DNA of 64,000 bases from Triangularia verruculosa (lineage: Eukaryota; Ascomycota; Sordariomycetes; Sordariales; Podosporaceae). The notes below the pieces were generated by a model, which saw only the letters and a list, made by a program, of their open reading frames with translations, was not told the DNA's origin and did no database searches. The stretch is taken from contig MU863886.1 of assembly GCA_033296885.1 (NCBI GenBank), positions 1-64,000 on the forward strand. The letters are read 5' to 3'. Both the position numbers and the translations under genes were made by a program. Positions 1 through 11,120 of the stretch are shown here, one piece after another (position 1 is the stretch's first letter; the number at the start of each line of letters is the position of its first letter).

Positions 1-51
<51 letters not shown>
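1..51. repeat. Poly-C homopolymer at window edge
   Basis: The first 51 bases are all C. A perfect short palindrome follows at once (positions 55-71, two 8-nt arms around one base). No fungal telomere or gene explains it. An assembly or sequencing edge is the likeliest reading. Confidence 0.95.
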
Positions 52-52
<1 letters not shown>

Positions 53-71
53 CGCTTATCGCGGCGATAAG

Positions 72-1050
72 AGCTGTGAGTGAGGAGGGGTGACTATGGG
101 GGATGCTCTATGAATAGAGAGGAGAAGAGAGGATATTTATGTACCTATCTCAAAGTCGACTGTGAAAAAGATCGACAGAAGTTACATACGAATACCTCAG
201 GTATCGATTGCTTGGACTTTTTGGGGGCTGATGTGATGGCCACATGAGTGCACCACTTCTCAACATCCACTACAACGAGGTTCTCAGCCCCGCCGTCACC
301 GAACACAAGCGTCGGTATCTGCCGCTGTCCGCGTGCCTGGATGCCGCCGGTTGGATACCAAGCCCGGACCAAGAGTTTTGTGTAAAGATTTAGAGAGTCC
401 GTTATGTGACGTCTGAAGGAGGGTTCGATGAAAACATAATTCGGGGGTTGTACACAACGACGATATCATTGTCTCACCATAAGCAACCTGTATACTTCCT
501 CACTTCTCGAAAGGTGATGAATGCAGCTCACGAGGAATCAAGTCACCGCTCTTCTGCCCGTCAACTATCGACCTGCCTGAGAGCGGCGAGATCGTAACGC
601 TAATCAACAGCTCCTTAGCTCTAGTAAACAAACATTTCAGCTGCTTCCCCGTTGTGGAAATTCGTCAGCGTCAGCTCGGGGCGAAAAGGCTGTTTGCGTC
701 GTAGCCATGCACGAAGCTGACAGCTGCTTCCCTCTGAACACTGGGGAAGTGAAGACAACCAGGATGCCAAGGAATTACCCCACCAAAGAAGGCCCCTGCC
801 GAGTTGGAGCAGTGAGCTTGCCTCCCCGCCACGAAAAGCCAGTGACGTTGCGAACTGGCAGGCCAGCCCCAGCATGCGCTCCAGACCCGACAGTGGGTTT
901 CCAGCTGTTTCCAAAGCCTTTGGGACGCGACAACCTCATCCGCACTCAACCACACTGCTCGCAACTCGTCCCCTTCTCCCCCTCGGACATTCGGATTTCC
1001 TGATCTCTCCATAGTGCCACTATCTACACTCAGTACACAAACCGCCGAAA
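72..1050. other. Intergenic, upstream of GET3
   Basis: No gene was recognised here. Open frames in the stretch have no family resemblance and overlap each other on both strands. The last 100 bases are C/A-rich and act plausibly as the promoter and 5' leader of the GET3 gene. Confidence 0.5.
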
Positions 1051-2134
1051 ATGTCATCAGCAGTTGTCAACCTCGACGACGACGCCATGGAGCCCACGCT
1101 CCAGTCGATCCTCGACCAGCGCAGCCTCAGGTGGATTTTCGTAGGCGGAAAGGGTGGTGTCGGCAAGACGACAACGTCGTGCAGTCTTGCCATCCAGCTG
1201 GCCAAGGTCAGACGCTCTGTGCTTCTCATCTCGACGGATCCCGCCCACAACCTGAGCGATGCCTTCAGCCAAAAGTTCGGCAAGGACGCCCGCAAGGTGG
1301 ATGGCTTTGAGAATCTCTTTGCCATGGAGATTGACCCAAATGGAAGTATGCAAGACTTGCTCGCTGGGCAGGCCGAGGGTGAGGGTGCCGAGGGCTTGGG
1401 GGGTATGGGTGGCATGATGCAGGATCTTGCCCTTTCTGTAAGTTGTAGCGGCTTTGTCTTCTAGTCTTCATCAGCCGTGGCTAACCTATCTCTCTTCCCA
1501 GATTCCAGGTATCGACGAAGCCATGTCTTTTGCCGAAGTCCTGAAGCAGGTGAAGTCGCTATCCTACGAGACTATCATCTTCGACACTGCCCCCACAGGC
1601 CACACACTCCGTTTCCTCCAGTTCCCGTCTGTTCTTGAGAAGGCCCTGAAGAAGATCTCACAACTCTCGAGTCAGTTTGGCGGAGTTCTAAACGGGCTCC
1701 TCGGCGCCAACGGTGCCCTTCCTAATGGCCAGAACCTCGGAGAGATGATGGAGAAGCTCGAGGCCCTCCGCGCCACCATTTCAGAAGTCAACCAACAATT
1801 CAAGGACGAGCGTCTGACCACATTTGTGTGCGTCTGCATTCCAGAGTTCCTTTCACTGTACGAGACAGAACGTATGATTCAAGAACTGGCCAGCTATCAG
1901 ATCGACACGCACTGCATTGTGGTCAACCAACTGCTATTCCCTAAGCCCGGCTCTGACTGTGAGCAATGTACTGCCAGGCGACGCATGCAAAAGAAGTACC
2001 TTGACCAGATTGAGGAGCTGTACGACGAGTTCAACGTGGTCAAGATGCCACTCTTAGTAGAGGAGGTCCGAGGAAAGGAGAAGCTGGAGAAGTTTAGCGA
2101 GATGCTCATCAAGCCTTTTGTCCCCCCATCATAG
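1051..2134 (+). CDS. get3: GET3/ArsA-type ATPase, tail-anchored protein targeting
   Basis: This is the ATPase that carries newly made tail-anchored membrane proteins to the Get1/Get2 receptor on the ER. Two exons, 1051-1437 and 1502-2134, join at a 64-nt phase-0 intron (GTAAGT...CCAG) into 339 residues, the usual Get3 length. Visible motifs are the deviant P-loop GKGGVGKTTT at about residues 33-42, the switch motif DPAHNLSDAF, the A-loop region DTAPTGHTLR in exon 2, and the zinc-binding CEQC near the C-terminus, which joins the two protomers of the dimer. The start is the first ATG in frame and is followed by a short acidic leader before the core. Exon 2 resumes with IPGIDEAMSFAE, as expected for the family. 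It is transcribed towards the convergent mpe1 gene. The assignment is firm; ArsA-type arsenite pumping is unlikely in a fungus. Confidence 0.95.
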
Positions 2135-3338
2135 GAGACGGGAGGAGGCCAAGTATGCACTACCATCCGGGCGGGAGGAATAGAGGTATATAGCAAGCGG
2201 AATTATATGCGGTTACGTTTTACAATTTCTGAACTTATGCTCAAGTAGACAACCTGGCTGTGTTGATATGTACGTATGTTGCTGACCGAAGGTTTGGCAC
2301 TGTGATGTCGGAATGAGGCCTTAAAAGATAGTGAATAGGGTTCAAACGAGGTCAACGACGATTGAAACGATAATAATGAACTGTGAAAAAATATATGAAA
2401 GGTGTTGGAAGATAGTAACAATCCTTTTTTAAATAGTTAATAACCCTTTTCTACATATGAAAGTGCTTGGTAGCGTTTCAAGGGGATATCAGTGCCGGTT
2501 GCTAAGGAAACTATCAGGTCTTCTTTCTTGTGACAGGACAACCTCCCGCATGTGGTCTCCCATGTTCACAACGGGCACTCCACGGCACATGGTCCAGAAT
2601 CTTGAACATGGAATCATGAGTCGCAAAACCAAGACATTTTGATTGTGTTCAAGTGCAAAGCAGCCACTAGTAGCAGAGAAAATGAGAGACACAGAGAATT
2701 GTGTGTGTAATGCGTGTATATGTACAATAATTCAGTTATCGAAACCCAATTTCCCCTTATTTCCTTCCCTTCTGCATTTCCCGTCCCAAAGCGCCGCTCC
2801 CCCCCTTTGCATCCCAAAATTGCCACTTTCCTGCTGGAAAACAGCAACCACCCGCTATCCCGCTCTTTTTCAGAATATCCCATCGCTTTCCCCCCTTTGA
2901 TTTTGTTTCGTGTGCGCAGTACATTTGCTGTGTGGAAGAGAGAAGAAAAAGAAGGCCAGAATAGTCTCCCCCATCCATCCGAATGCCCCATGTTTGTTTT
3001 GTGATTTGATCGTGTTCCCCCTTCCCCAGGCCCAAAAAACACCCAACCACCCGACCTTGGCTCAATTCGGCCCCATAGATATATATAAAGGGTACAAAAA
3101 TGAACAAGAAAAACAAAGAGAAAAAAGAGCAAAGAAAAACGCTGATGAGATAAAAATGCAAAAACTCCTGACACAATTGGCCCCAACCCAATGACAAAGA
3201 ACCCCTTGACTTCGTTGCTTCCCACGAATTCCCATAACCCTTATGTCGTTTGTTGTTGATGATGCGTATATACACACAGCCCTCGCCCCATGATGGTCAT
3301 GTCATTACAAATTCCCAAGATGCTCAATTTGGAAAAGC
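2135..3338. other. Intergenic between convergent GET3 and MPE1 genes
   Basis: About 1.2 kb should hold the 3' UTRs of two convergent genes. It is rich in short A and T runs, and the open frames on both strands look like noise. No RNA gene or repeat was recognised. Confidence 0.5.
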
Positions 3339-5378
3339 CTAGAGCTCCCGGTAGTCACTCGGCCTAACTCTCTTCTGCCGGTTCTGGTGACGGTGGGGGT
3401 TGACCGGTTTCCGGAAGTAGGCGTCCTCGTCATCGGCTGGTTGGTGGGAGAAGCTCTTCATGCCGTTCAAGCCCATGCCTGGACCGCCCATGCCCATTCC
3501 CATCATGCCCTGTGGTGGCATCTGTTGCTGTGGTGGGTGCTGGTTGTGCTGCTGATGTCCCTGGAACCCACCATTCGGTCCGCCACCCCAGTTGTTGTGA
3601 CGGGGGTTGAAGTTATGGTTGTTGTTGTTATTGTTGTTGGGCATACCTTGGAACCCGTTCATCATGGGGTTCATCATGGGCATCATGGGGTTCATCATGT
3701 TCATGCCGTTCATGTTCATGTTTGGCATACCGCCGGGTCCGCCAAAGTTACCTGGCATGCCGCCAAAGTTGCCCATCATATTCATGTTCATGGGGTTCAT
3801 GCCGGGGAACATCATGGGTGGCATGCCGGACATGTTCATACCCGGCATCATACCGCCAGCCATGGGGTTCATCCCGCTCATCATGTTGTTACTGTTCATC
3901 ATTGGGTTGATTGGTGGCTTATGCTGTTGTGACTGCTGAGCGGGTTGCATGGCTTTGGGCGCCTTTGGGATTTTTGGATTTTCAAGAGCATCCTCGGCGG
4001 GTCGCTTTTTGGATGTTTGCTGGCTCGGCTCGCTGTTGATGGGCGTCGATGTGGCGCTCCGGATTGAGGGGTTAGGCGTCGCAGTTTGCTGCTGAGAAGT
4101 TTGTTGCGGTGGCGGCGCCAAGTTCGCCGGGGCTGGAGAGGGGGACGCAGACTTCTTTTTGTTTGCTGGTTCGGTAGCAGTGAGCTGGGGCGATTTGGCC
4201 GATACTTCGCTCGGGCTCTTCGGGCTCTTGGAACCCTCCTTGGCCTTACTATCCCTATCCGCGAGTAATTGATTGATCGTCTCGACTGCCTCTTCATCTG
4301 TCTTGAGGTCATCAATCAAGACACCCTCTGCATTGCAGGCAGGGCAGACGAAGTCGCTCTCAATGAGAGCGTTGGTGATGCAGTCATTGCAATACGTCTT
4401 ACTACAACACGGAGTCTTCATTGGCTCTATGAACATCTTCTTGTCGATGGAGCATTCCAGACCTCGCTCTTGGACCTCCTTCTCCCCCTCAGTAGCAGCT
4501 TTGGATGCCGCATTGTTGGACTTGGCCTTGGCTTGAAACCTCTCCCACGACACCTTATCAGGCTCTGCAATCACAAACTCCCCGTCAGCATTCACCATGA
4601 TGCCAGAGGGTGTCTTGCCGTCATCTCCGTCGGCGTTCTGGCCAAGTGCAGTTGCCTTGTCGACAGTTTTGAGGAAAGACTTGGGAATGCCGGTCGTTCG
4701 CTTGACGCGAGGGCGGTTGTCGTAGTCGGGGTTGTCGTTGGTCGGGCAAAGCTGGATCCAATGGCCCTTCTCACCGCATCGGTAGCAGATATAGCCTTGG
4801 GGTGGGTCGTGATCCGGGACATTGGCGGGCTTCTTGGGTCCACCCTTGGCGACGTACTGTTGGGTGGCCATTTCCTCTTCTCGCGAGGTGAAGTGCTCAG
4901 TTTGTGCCTGGAAAACTGCAGCCATTTTCTCTTCTTCTGTCATGGCGCTACTTAGTTGGGCGAGGGTATTGGACTGTGTCTTGGCCGCGGGCTTTGCCGT
5001 CTGTTCCCTACGCGACGAGTTCTTCGCGTGGATGGGCATCTTTCCGGAGACATATCGAGCAGCGCCGCCCCTCCCGGGGTTCTTGGGGGGCATGCGCCGC
5101 GCGATGACGGTAGTGGACCGAGGAATAATGGAGGTATCATCATCATAAACTGCCGTTTCATTAGCGCGTGCAACTCGATAAGAAGCTGAGTCTCGCTGCT
5201 TACCTTCTTTTCCGTTTTCATCAGCATAGATGGCCAAGTCGAAGTCTGTTCCATCACCGAGGCCAGCGCGAAGGATGATTTCCCGCTTGAGCTCGAAAAC
5301 AGAGATGCCCGTTCCATCAAAGGCCACTCGTGTGGGCTCTTTTTGCGACTTGAACTTGAAAAATACTGAGGAGGCCAT
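3339..5378 (-). CDS. mpe1: MPE1/RBBP6-like cleavage and polyadenylation factor subunit
   Basis: This is a subunit of the mRNA 3'-end cleavage and polyadenylation factor, acting in the nucleus. The N-terminus is a DWNN ubiquitin-like domain (starts MASSVFFKFKSQ). A CCHC zinc knuckle CYRCGEKGHWIQLC lies near residue 200 and a RING/U-box-like cysteine module (CSID...CCSKTYCNDC...CPAC) near residues 305-355. The C-terminal third is a Met/Asn/Gly/Pro-rich low-complexity tail with an Asn run. A 54-nt intron (5150-5203, GTAAGC...GCAG with a GCTAATG branch) is in frame and free of stops, so the gene looks like one 679-codon frame. Splicing it gives 661 residues and restores the compact DWNN sequence NGKE-VYDDDTSIIPRS. 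The start ATG at 5378 begins the domain directly. The domain order leaves little doubt. Confidence 0.93.
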   Translation of the reverse strand: MASSVFFKFKSQKEPTRVAFDGTGISVFELKREIILRAGLGDGTDFDLAIYADENGKEGKQRDSASYRVARANETAVYDDDTSIIPRSTTVIARRMPPKNPGRGGAARYVSGKMPIHAKNSSRREQTAKPAAKTQSNTLAQLSSAMTEEEKMAAVFQAQTEHFTSREEEMATQQYVAKGGPKKPANVPDHDPPQGYICYRCGEKGHWIQLCPTNDNPDYDNRPRVKRTTGIPKSFLKTVDKATALGQNADGDDGKTPSGIMVNADGEFVIAEPDKVSWERFQAKAKSNNAASKAATEGEKEVQERGLECSIDKKMFIEPMKTPCCSKTYCNDCITNALIESDFVCPACNAEGVLIDDLKTDEEAVETINQLLADRDSKAKEGSKSPKSPSEVSAKSPQLTATEPANKKKSASPSPAPANLAPPPQQTSQQQTATPNPSIRSATSTPINSEPSQQTSKKRPAEDALENPKIPKAPKAMQPAQQSQQHKPPINPMMNSNNMMSGMNPMAGGMMPGMNMSGMPPMMFPGMNPMNMNMMGNFGGMPGNFGGPGGMPNMNMNGMNMMNPMMPMMNPMMNGFQGMPNNNNNNNHNFNPRHNNWGGGPNGGFQGHQQHNQHPPQQQMPPQGMMGMGMGGPGMGLNGMKSFSHQPADDEDAYFRKPVNPHRHQNRQKRVRPSDYREL

Positions 5379-7214
5379 CTTGGGTCTGCTGGATGGACGG
5401 CCGAGACCACCAAGGTCGGAATGTAGCTGTAAATTAGAGTCGTGTCGACGCTCTCTTCTCTGCTAAGCCTGCTCGCACTATAGGAATGGGTAAAGCGATG
5501 CGAAATCTTGATTTCTTGATTCCTTAGACCAGGCGACGTTTGCCCTTTTCTTCTTCTTCTTTCCTCAACTCAACAGGTTGAATGGGAATCAATTCTGATT
5601 TGTTCTCCAGGGGAGACAGAAAGCGCTTCTTGAATGGAGGTTATGTGACGATAAAAAGGAAAAGTACAAAGGACCCAGCGCTGCGAAAATTGCACTCTAT
5701 TCAATTGAGCTGAAAAGCAGTGATGGATTCGTGCGACTCCCTCCTAGAAACAGCACCCCTTCTCAATCTCTTGCCAACACTACCCCGACGCTCTGTCGGC
5801 CAAATGAAAGCAAGCAAAAAAAGAAAAAAAAAAAACAGATCCCACTTGATGCTGCTACAAGCAGACTGGCGATAGCGCGATGGAAAGGCGATGGCGACGG
5901 GTCCCTGTGATGGATTTGTTAGATGGACGTTCGTTCGCTCGTCCGGAACGCTGTCCTTTCCGTTTGCCGCTGCTTTGTTCGATTTCACCGCTGCGCCGAT
6001 GCAGGATGATGGTAAAACAAGTAGCAAAATCTGCCCGATACGCAAAAGAAGAAAATCTTGGTTAAAGCGACGTCGGCGATGCGGTCGACTTGCAAAGGAT
6101 TCGGCGAAGTGTTGCGAGCGACGTCGTCGTTTGGTTGTTGGCGCGGAAAGGTTGAAGCGAAATGGAGAAGTCGGGCGGGTGCTCGGTTAACTAAGTTGGC
6201 CAACGGTCGGATGACTAATGGGCGAGCCCTGAGAGGAATGGAGAGGTCAAAGCGCTGCAACCAGAATGCGGGCCTAGCTTTTCAGGCCAAAAGTGGGGTA
6301 TCAGAAGCATTCTGCTCGTGAGTGATGCATGTGGCTGGCAGCAACAATCAGGACCTCCAACGATAACAGCATGGTGAAATATGATGGCTAGAGGATTGCC
6401 ATATTATGTGTTGAAAAGTTAGATGGTGTGTAACAAATATAATTAGAGTATCTGGCCAGCAGAAATCCGAAAAAGTTAACAGCTCTCAAACCCAAGATGT
6501 GACCAATAGGCTGGCTACACTTTGTCAACCAGTTACACAGGGCGGTCTCTGATAGTAATGGTGTGATAATGATGCCGTGCTCGAAAGGCTTCTGGAACTC
6601 CACTGAAAAAGACGGGCAAGATTCTGGGGGAATGAGCCGATGATCACCGTCACAGTTGCGTTCCCCTCTCTTGTGCTCCCTGACAGCCCGCTTCTTTATG
6701 AACTGTCCAGTTTCCCTCTCGTCCTTTTTGTCAATTGAATCCCCTTGAATTTTCTTCCCTGCGTCATCGCCCACCTGCTTCATTGTGGCCTCCTCATTTT
6801 CATCAATTCGGGTCACCCCCGAGCGACCGGGAACTTTTTCGCAGAAGCCAAGAAAAAAAGCTTCTCCGTTTTCCCACTCTCGAGGGTGTGCTTGTCTCGA
6901 CAATTGCATCTTACAGTCGGGTGTGTCCAGCAACTCCTTCATGAAGTAAATCCGCTTTCCAGCACACGTGCCCTCCGCACCACTGCTTTTAACCTTTCGT
7001 CTTGACTGCGCGAACGACAACACTGTACAGAATACAGTATCGACCGATCACAACCCGTTCCATCTTTCGCCTCCCCCACGTACGCCCAGGATCCAAGCTC
7101 CTCGACCACATCAGCCACCCACCACAGTTCGGCCAAACTTAGATACAACTCCGGCTCATCCAAAGATACCCATCACCATCGTGAGATAAACAATCAACAA
7201 AACAATCAGTGAAG
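5379..7214. other. Intergenic between divergent MPE1 and UPS1 genes
   Basis: About 1.8 kb should contain the promoters and 5' UTRs of two divergent genes. A 211-codon frame on the minus strand (6388-7023) lacks an ATG at its 5' end and any family signal, so it is treated as chance. An A-rich run lies near 5816-5836. Confidence 0.5.
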
Positions 7215-7910
7215 ATGGTGCTCACCCACACTACCAACCACACCTACGCCCATCCCTTCCCCGCCGTCTCCCTCGCCTTCTTCCTCCGCTACTGCTCCCC
7301 CCAGCTCAATCCCTTCGCCTCCCATGTCCTCAGCACCGACACCATCGAGTCCCACGTCGACCCCGCCACCGGCCGCCTGCACACAACCCGCATTCATCTC
7401 AAAAAGTCTCGCATGCCCCCCGCCGTCATGAAACTCCTCCCCACCACCCTCACCGGCGGAAGCGCCTCCCAAGCCTCGTACATCCTTGAAACCTCCGTTG
7501 TAGACATGCGCGAAGGATGGATGTCCACCGAGTCCCGAAACCTCAACTTCGTCGGCGTGTTGTCCGTGGTCGAAAGACAAATGTACAGCATCCCCAAGAC
7601 GAGAACTCTTGACAACACCGAGGTGGAAACCAAGGTTGTGTTCAGATCCAGGTTGGGGGAGAAGCTCCGTGATAAGCTGTCGCACCAGAATCTGTCTGCC
7701 ACGGCCCAGGAGGGCGGTTTCTTTGCTAGGCTGGGGGCGAGGGGTGTTCAAAGGACGATTGAGACGTTGGCTTCGACAAAGACACAGGATCAATTGGGCA
7801 AGAGCAGGGAGGGCATGAAGATGATTCTGGAGAGACTGAGGCAGACGGGAATTATTGGCGTGCTGGAGTTGAGAAGGGCGGCGAGGGAGCGGAGCGTGGC
7901 TGCCGCTTGA
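7215..7910 (+). CDS. ups1: PRELI/MSF1 family lipid-transfer protein, Ups1-like
   Basis: Members of this family shuttle phospholipids across the mitochondrial intermembrane space; Ups1 moves phosphatidic acid for cardiolipin synthesis, in a complex with Mdm35. The single exon encodes 231 residues. The opening MVLTHTTNHTYAHPFPAVS, the segment SHVLSTDTIESHVD and the basic stretch TTRIHLKKSRMP resemble Ups1 more than Ups2. The PRELI domain fills about residues 1-175 and ends near KSREGMKMILERL; an additional basic, alanine-rich C-terminus follows. There is no signal or membrane segment, as expected for a protein imported by the Mia40/Mdm35 route. I chose the ATG at 7215; the in-frame GTG two codons upstream is not a plausible start. 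The choice of Ups1 over Ups2/Ups3 is inference. Confidence 0.85.
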   Translation: MVLTHTTNHTYAHPFPAVSLAFFLRYCSPQLNPFASHVLSTDTIESHVDPATGRLHTTRIHLKKSRMPPAVMKLLPTTLTGGSASQASYILETSVVDMREGWMSTESRNLNFVGVLSVVERQMYSIPKTRTLDNTEVETKVVFRSRLGEKLRDKLSHQNLSATAQEGGFFARLGARGVQRTIETLASTKTQDQLGKSREGMKMILERLRQTGIIGVLELRRAARERSVAAA

Positions 7911-8452
7911 AGTTTTTGTTTTCTCTCAAACATTGTTGTAACACCACCCTACTCTATTCCCTTTTGGTTTTCAGTCTCATGTTTTATGATCATTTTTGCC
8001 GGTTGGCCGAAGGAAAGCATGGCGTATAGGAATATTGAGACATTGTTTTGGTTTATCTCCAGGTGGACAGCGAAACGTCGGGTCTACGGCTGGGATCGGG
8101 GACGAGGTCATTAGGAACAGCAAAATTCGGCGAGGGGGAGGAGCATCGCATCACACGGAAGGCAAAAAGGTTCGACGGGAAGAAAAGGACGGACAACATG
8201 AAGATACCACGTTTCTCTTTGGCACTGTCTTTACAGCCTCTCTCGCTACCTCTATGTATCTGCCTATTACTGTCATCTAGTTAGCTGTCAATCGAAGAAA
8301 GATGATTATCAAGCTCACAGTCTGCTATTCTTTGGGCAATGGGTCTAAGTCAAAAGAATGTTGTTATGAAGCGTGTTTCATTTCTTCTATCGCCATTGAA
8401 CTACCTAGGTACCCCTTTTTCAGATACTAGAGAATGCCCTTCTACGGCCACT
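7911..8452. other. Intergenic, 3' flanks of UPS1 and carboxypeptidase genes
   Basis: This is the shared 3' region of convergent genes. It contains one copy of the CTACCTAGGTA motif (8401-8411) that recurs in this window. No coding signal was recognised. Confidence 0.5.
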
Positions 8453-10340
8453 TCAGCTTCCGTAACCTTCCTGCTTCTGGTCACTCCAAACCTGGGGCAG
8501 CGTCCCCTGGCCCAACTCCCCCACAGCCTGCCCAAAGTGTTGCAGCCCCTCGACTGTAAACGGCTTCGTGCAGTTCATGCAGTCGACCCTCCCCAGAAGG
8601 TACTCCAAATGTCTGTACGAAGCTGCCGGGGCATTCTCCGGCACCATATGGCCTGCCTGATTAACACCCACCCACGTCAGTCCCCTCTCCGACACCAAGC
8701 CTCCCACAACACCCCAGCCACCAAGCCATGTGTCATCCTCGCCGACGGCATTGGTAAAGGGGACATAAAACGGCTCGGTAGGCTTGTTCTGGAACCCGAG
8801 CTTCCCGCCCCATGTCATGTTTTGAATCGCAAGGAGGCTGCCGTTGGCTGGGATCACCATATCCTGCATCCCGTGAGAGATGATGACGTTCTGCGTCTTG
8901 TCGATGACCTTGGGGAGAGTGTATACTGTAGAAGGGTCCGAAGTGTCGGTGTAGTTGACAAAAATCGACGGGTCATTGTCACTGGGGCATAGCGACCAAC
9001 TGATGTTTTGCGGGGCGTGAATGGCGGCTTTCACGTCGTCGCGGTTGAAGTAGACTTTGCCGCCTGGTGCGTTGCTGGCAGGGCCTCCCAGAGCGGCGAG
9101 GACGTCTGATATGCGGGGGCAGGTTTCAGTGATGTAGTAGGAGTCAAAGCATGGGTTAAGGTGCAGAGCTGCGTTGATAATGTCATATCTGAGATAGGCA
9201 CATTCATATCCCACAATGCCGTCGTCGTCCTGGCCTGGGAGAGGAGGGAGGTTGGCGATTGGGGGAAAGGTGAGGTAGGCGTTCATAAACTCGGAGTAAC
9301 CGCACATCGCATCAACGGATTTGATGTGGGCGCGAAAGGTGTCATTGAAGGGAAACAGGCTAGCCCAGTAGTCAACGAATCCCACCGTCGGAATAATTGC
9401 CATGACTGGTGTTACGTCGATGGCGGCATTGTTCATCATCATGCCGGACACTTTGTAGTAAGTAGTGTCGTTGGCGTCGAGCATGGCGCTGGCGATATAA
9501 GGGCAATAAAGTCCACTGTTTCATAATCGAGATGTAAACGAAAGCAATTGTGAAAATCCGCAACAGGGGAAGAGATCTTACGCGTAGGATTCTCCGGTGA
9601 TATACACCCTGTAGCCTTGCATGCTGAAGGTATCAATAAAATTCTTCCACCATCCCAGAAATTGCCCGGCAAGCTCCTCTTCATTGGTGATCGTTGGAGT
9701 TCCTTTCGAGAACCCAGTTCCGACCGGCTGCTCGACATACACAATGTTTGTCAGGGTGTGCCAACTCCAAGGATTTCGAACTGGCATGTAAGTCCCTGCC
9801 CGCCAAAGAAACGGGCCATGCTCCTGCAAAAGTCCTTCAAACGAGCTGCAGCCGGGCTTCGGGAAAGGTTAGCAGAAACCCAACAATGAAATCGGAAGGA
9901 TTAAGGCACATACGCCGCCATTCAGCCAGATCACAATCTCCTTAGCCGCTGCCTTGTTGGGTGAGGGAAAGAACCAGAAGAAAAGCTTGTTGTGTTCATG
10001 AGGGTCACCGCTAATGGGCAACGCTCCAGCATACGACTCGCCAACATCAAAGTCGACGTCTGGAATGTTTGTCCCATTGACAGCAAATCCTATCCATATC
10101 TTGTCAGTGCCTTTGGCGACTCGGCTTGTATACTAGCAGCGACTCACTCGTGGTGTTGGCGTTCAGAAATCTGTGCTTGTGAGATCCTTTGTTTTGAGGA
10201 CCAGGGAACACGACACCACCAACTTTGTCGGTATCCCTGACAGTGTTGGAGTGGAGGGTGTCAGCGGGTAGTCGACCTCTTCCTGTACGGAGACCCTCAA
10301 CTGCCACCAGGAGGCAGCCTAACAGCGGGACGAGGCGCAT
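8453..10340 (-). CDS. Secreted serine carboxypeptidase, peptidase family S10
   Basis: A secreted or vacuolar exopeptidase that removes C-terminal residues from peptides. Four exons (10340-10148, 10089-9914, 9856-9582, 9515-8453) with introns of 58, 57 and 66 nt give 568 residues. It starts with a signal peptide (MRLVPLLGCLLVAVEGLRT) and a short pro-like region. The oxyanion-hole motif WLNGGPGCSS is rebuilt exactly across intron 2 (residues about 119-128). The catalytic serine is Ser213 in GESYAG, split by intron 3. The aspartate lies in HGMQDMVIP and the histidine in QAGHMVPENAPAAS. Several NxT/NxS glycosylation sites are present. The start is the ATG at 10340, two codons inside an apparent TTG-started frame. 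The wider sequence resembles fungal carboxypeptidase S1-type enzymes rather than Kex1, since no C-terminal membrane segment is seen. The specific substrate cannot be read from the sequence. Confidence 0.92.
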
Positions 10341-11120
10341 TTTCAAGTCGTCTATGTTGCTGGATCACCCGTGGAAAGCCGGTCTCAAGGTTATGATGTA
10401 TATTCGTGGGATGAATGCGGAAGAAGTTGCGGATGATGTGCGCTCGGAAGGTGGGAACTTTGAGCAGATGGCACGGAGGCCATATAACTACCGACGAGAG
10501 GTAAAGGTATTGGATCAGCAAGCTCGCCTATTGGCCCAGCATTACTTCCTTGCCGGTCACGCGGCTCTGTACCCTCTTCATCTTGGAAAAAGAGGCGGAA
10601 ATCTTTTTGAGGGCTGCTGCTGTTGAGAAGGCACGTGGCCCTTCGGTTGTTTAAGGGGAAGGAGCAATAAGTATCAACCAAAGACATCTTCGGAAAACAT
10701 GGGACGATCTGGGCCTATATCTACAACCTTTCAACCTGCAACACAAGAGATTCTACTTGAATGCCATCCCAAATCAACCTTGGTGAGCATGGTCATAGCC
10801 TGAGGTAATAGACACATTCAGACATCATAGAAGGGGGACATTGATAAAGTCCAAGTCTGTCACCAAGAGATCAGGTCAGAATCATTCAACAGAGTGCATG
10901 ATGTCGATTGAATAAGAGGGTGTGTTGTAGACGTTGGACCGTCATGCCTTTGAGACACATCCATATTAGGAAGGTACAGCTCAAAATGCCCACTCTGATT
11001 GGTCAATTCCATCAGAGGCTCTCGATCCGCCCTTGCCTCAGGCAACATTGAGATTGTTGAATATTTCAGGAATCAATATCGTACAACCAATATATACAGT
11101 ATCAGGAAGTGAGGTGCTAT
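10341..11120. other. Intergenic between carboxypeptidase and release factor genes
   Basis: This is the promoter side of the carboxypeptidase gene and the 3' flank of the release factor gene. The open frames on the plus strand are antisense shadows or chance. No repeat or RNA gene was recognised. Confidence 0.5.

Noticed and set aside
3387..3932. 181-codon plus-strand frame rich in His/Val
   Set aside because: Antisense shadow of the Met/Asn/Gly-rich tail of the MPE1-like protein.
6388..7023. 211-codon minus-strand frame between mpe1 and ups1
   Set aside because: No ATG at its 5' end, no family signal, and it covers the expected ups1 promoter and 5' UTR.
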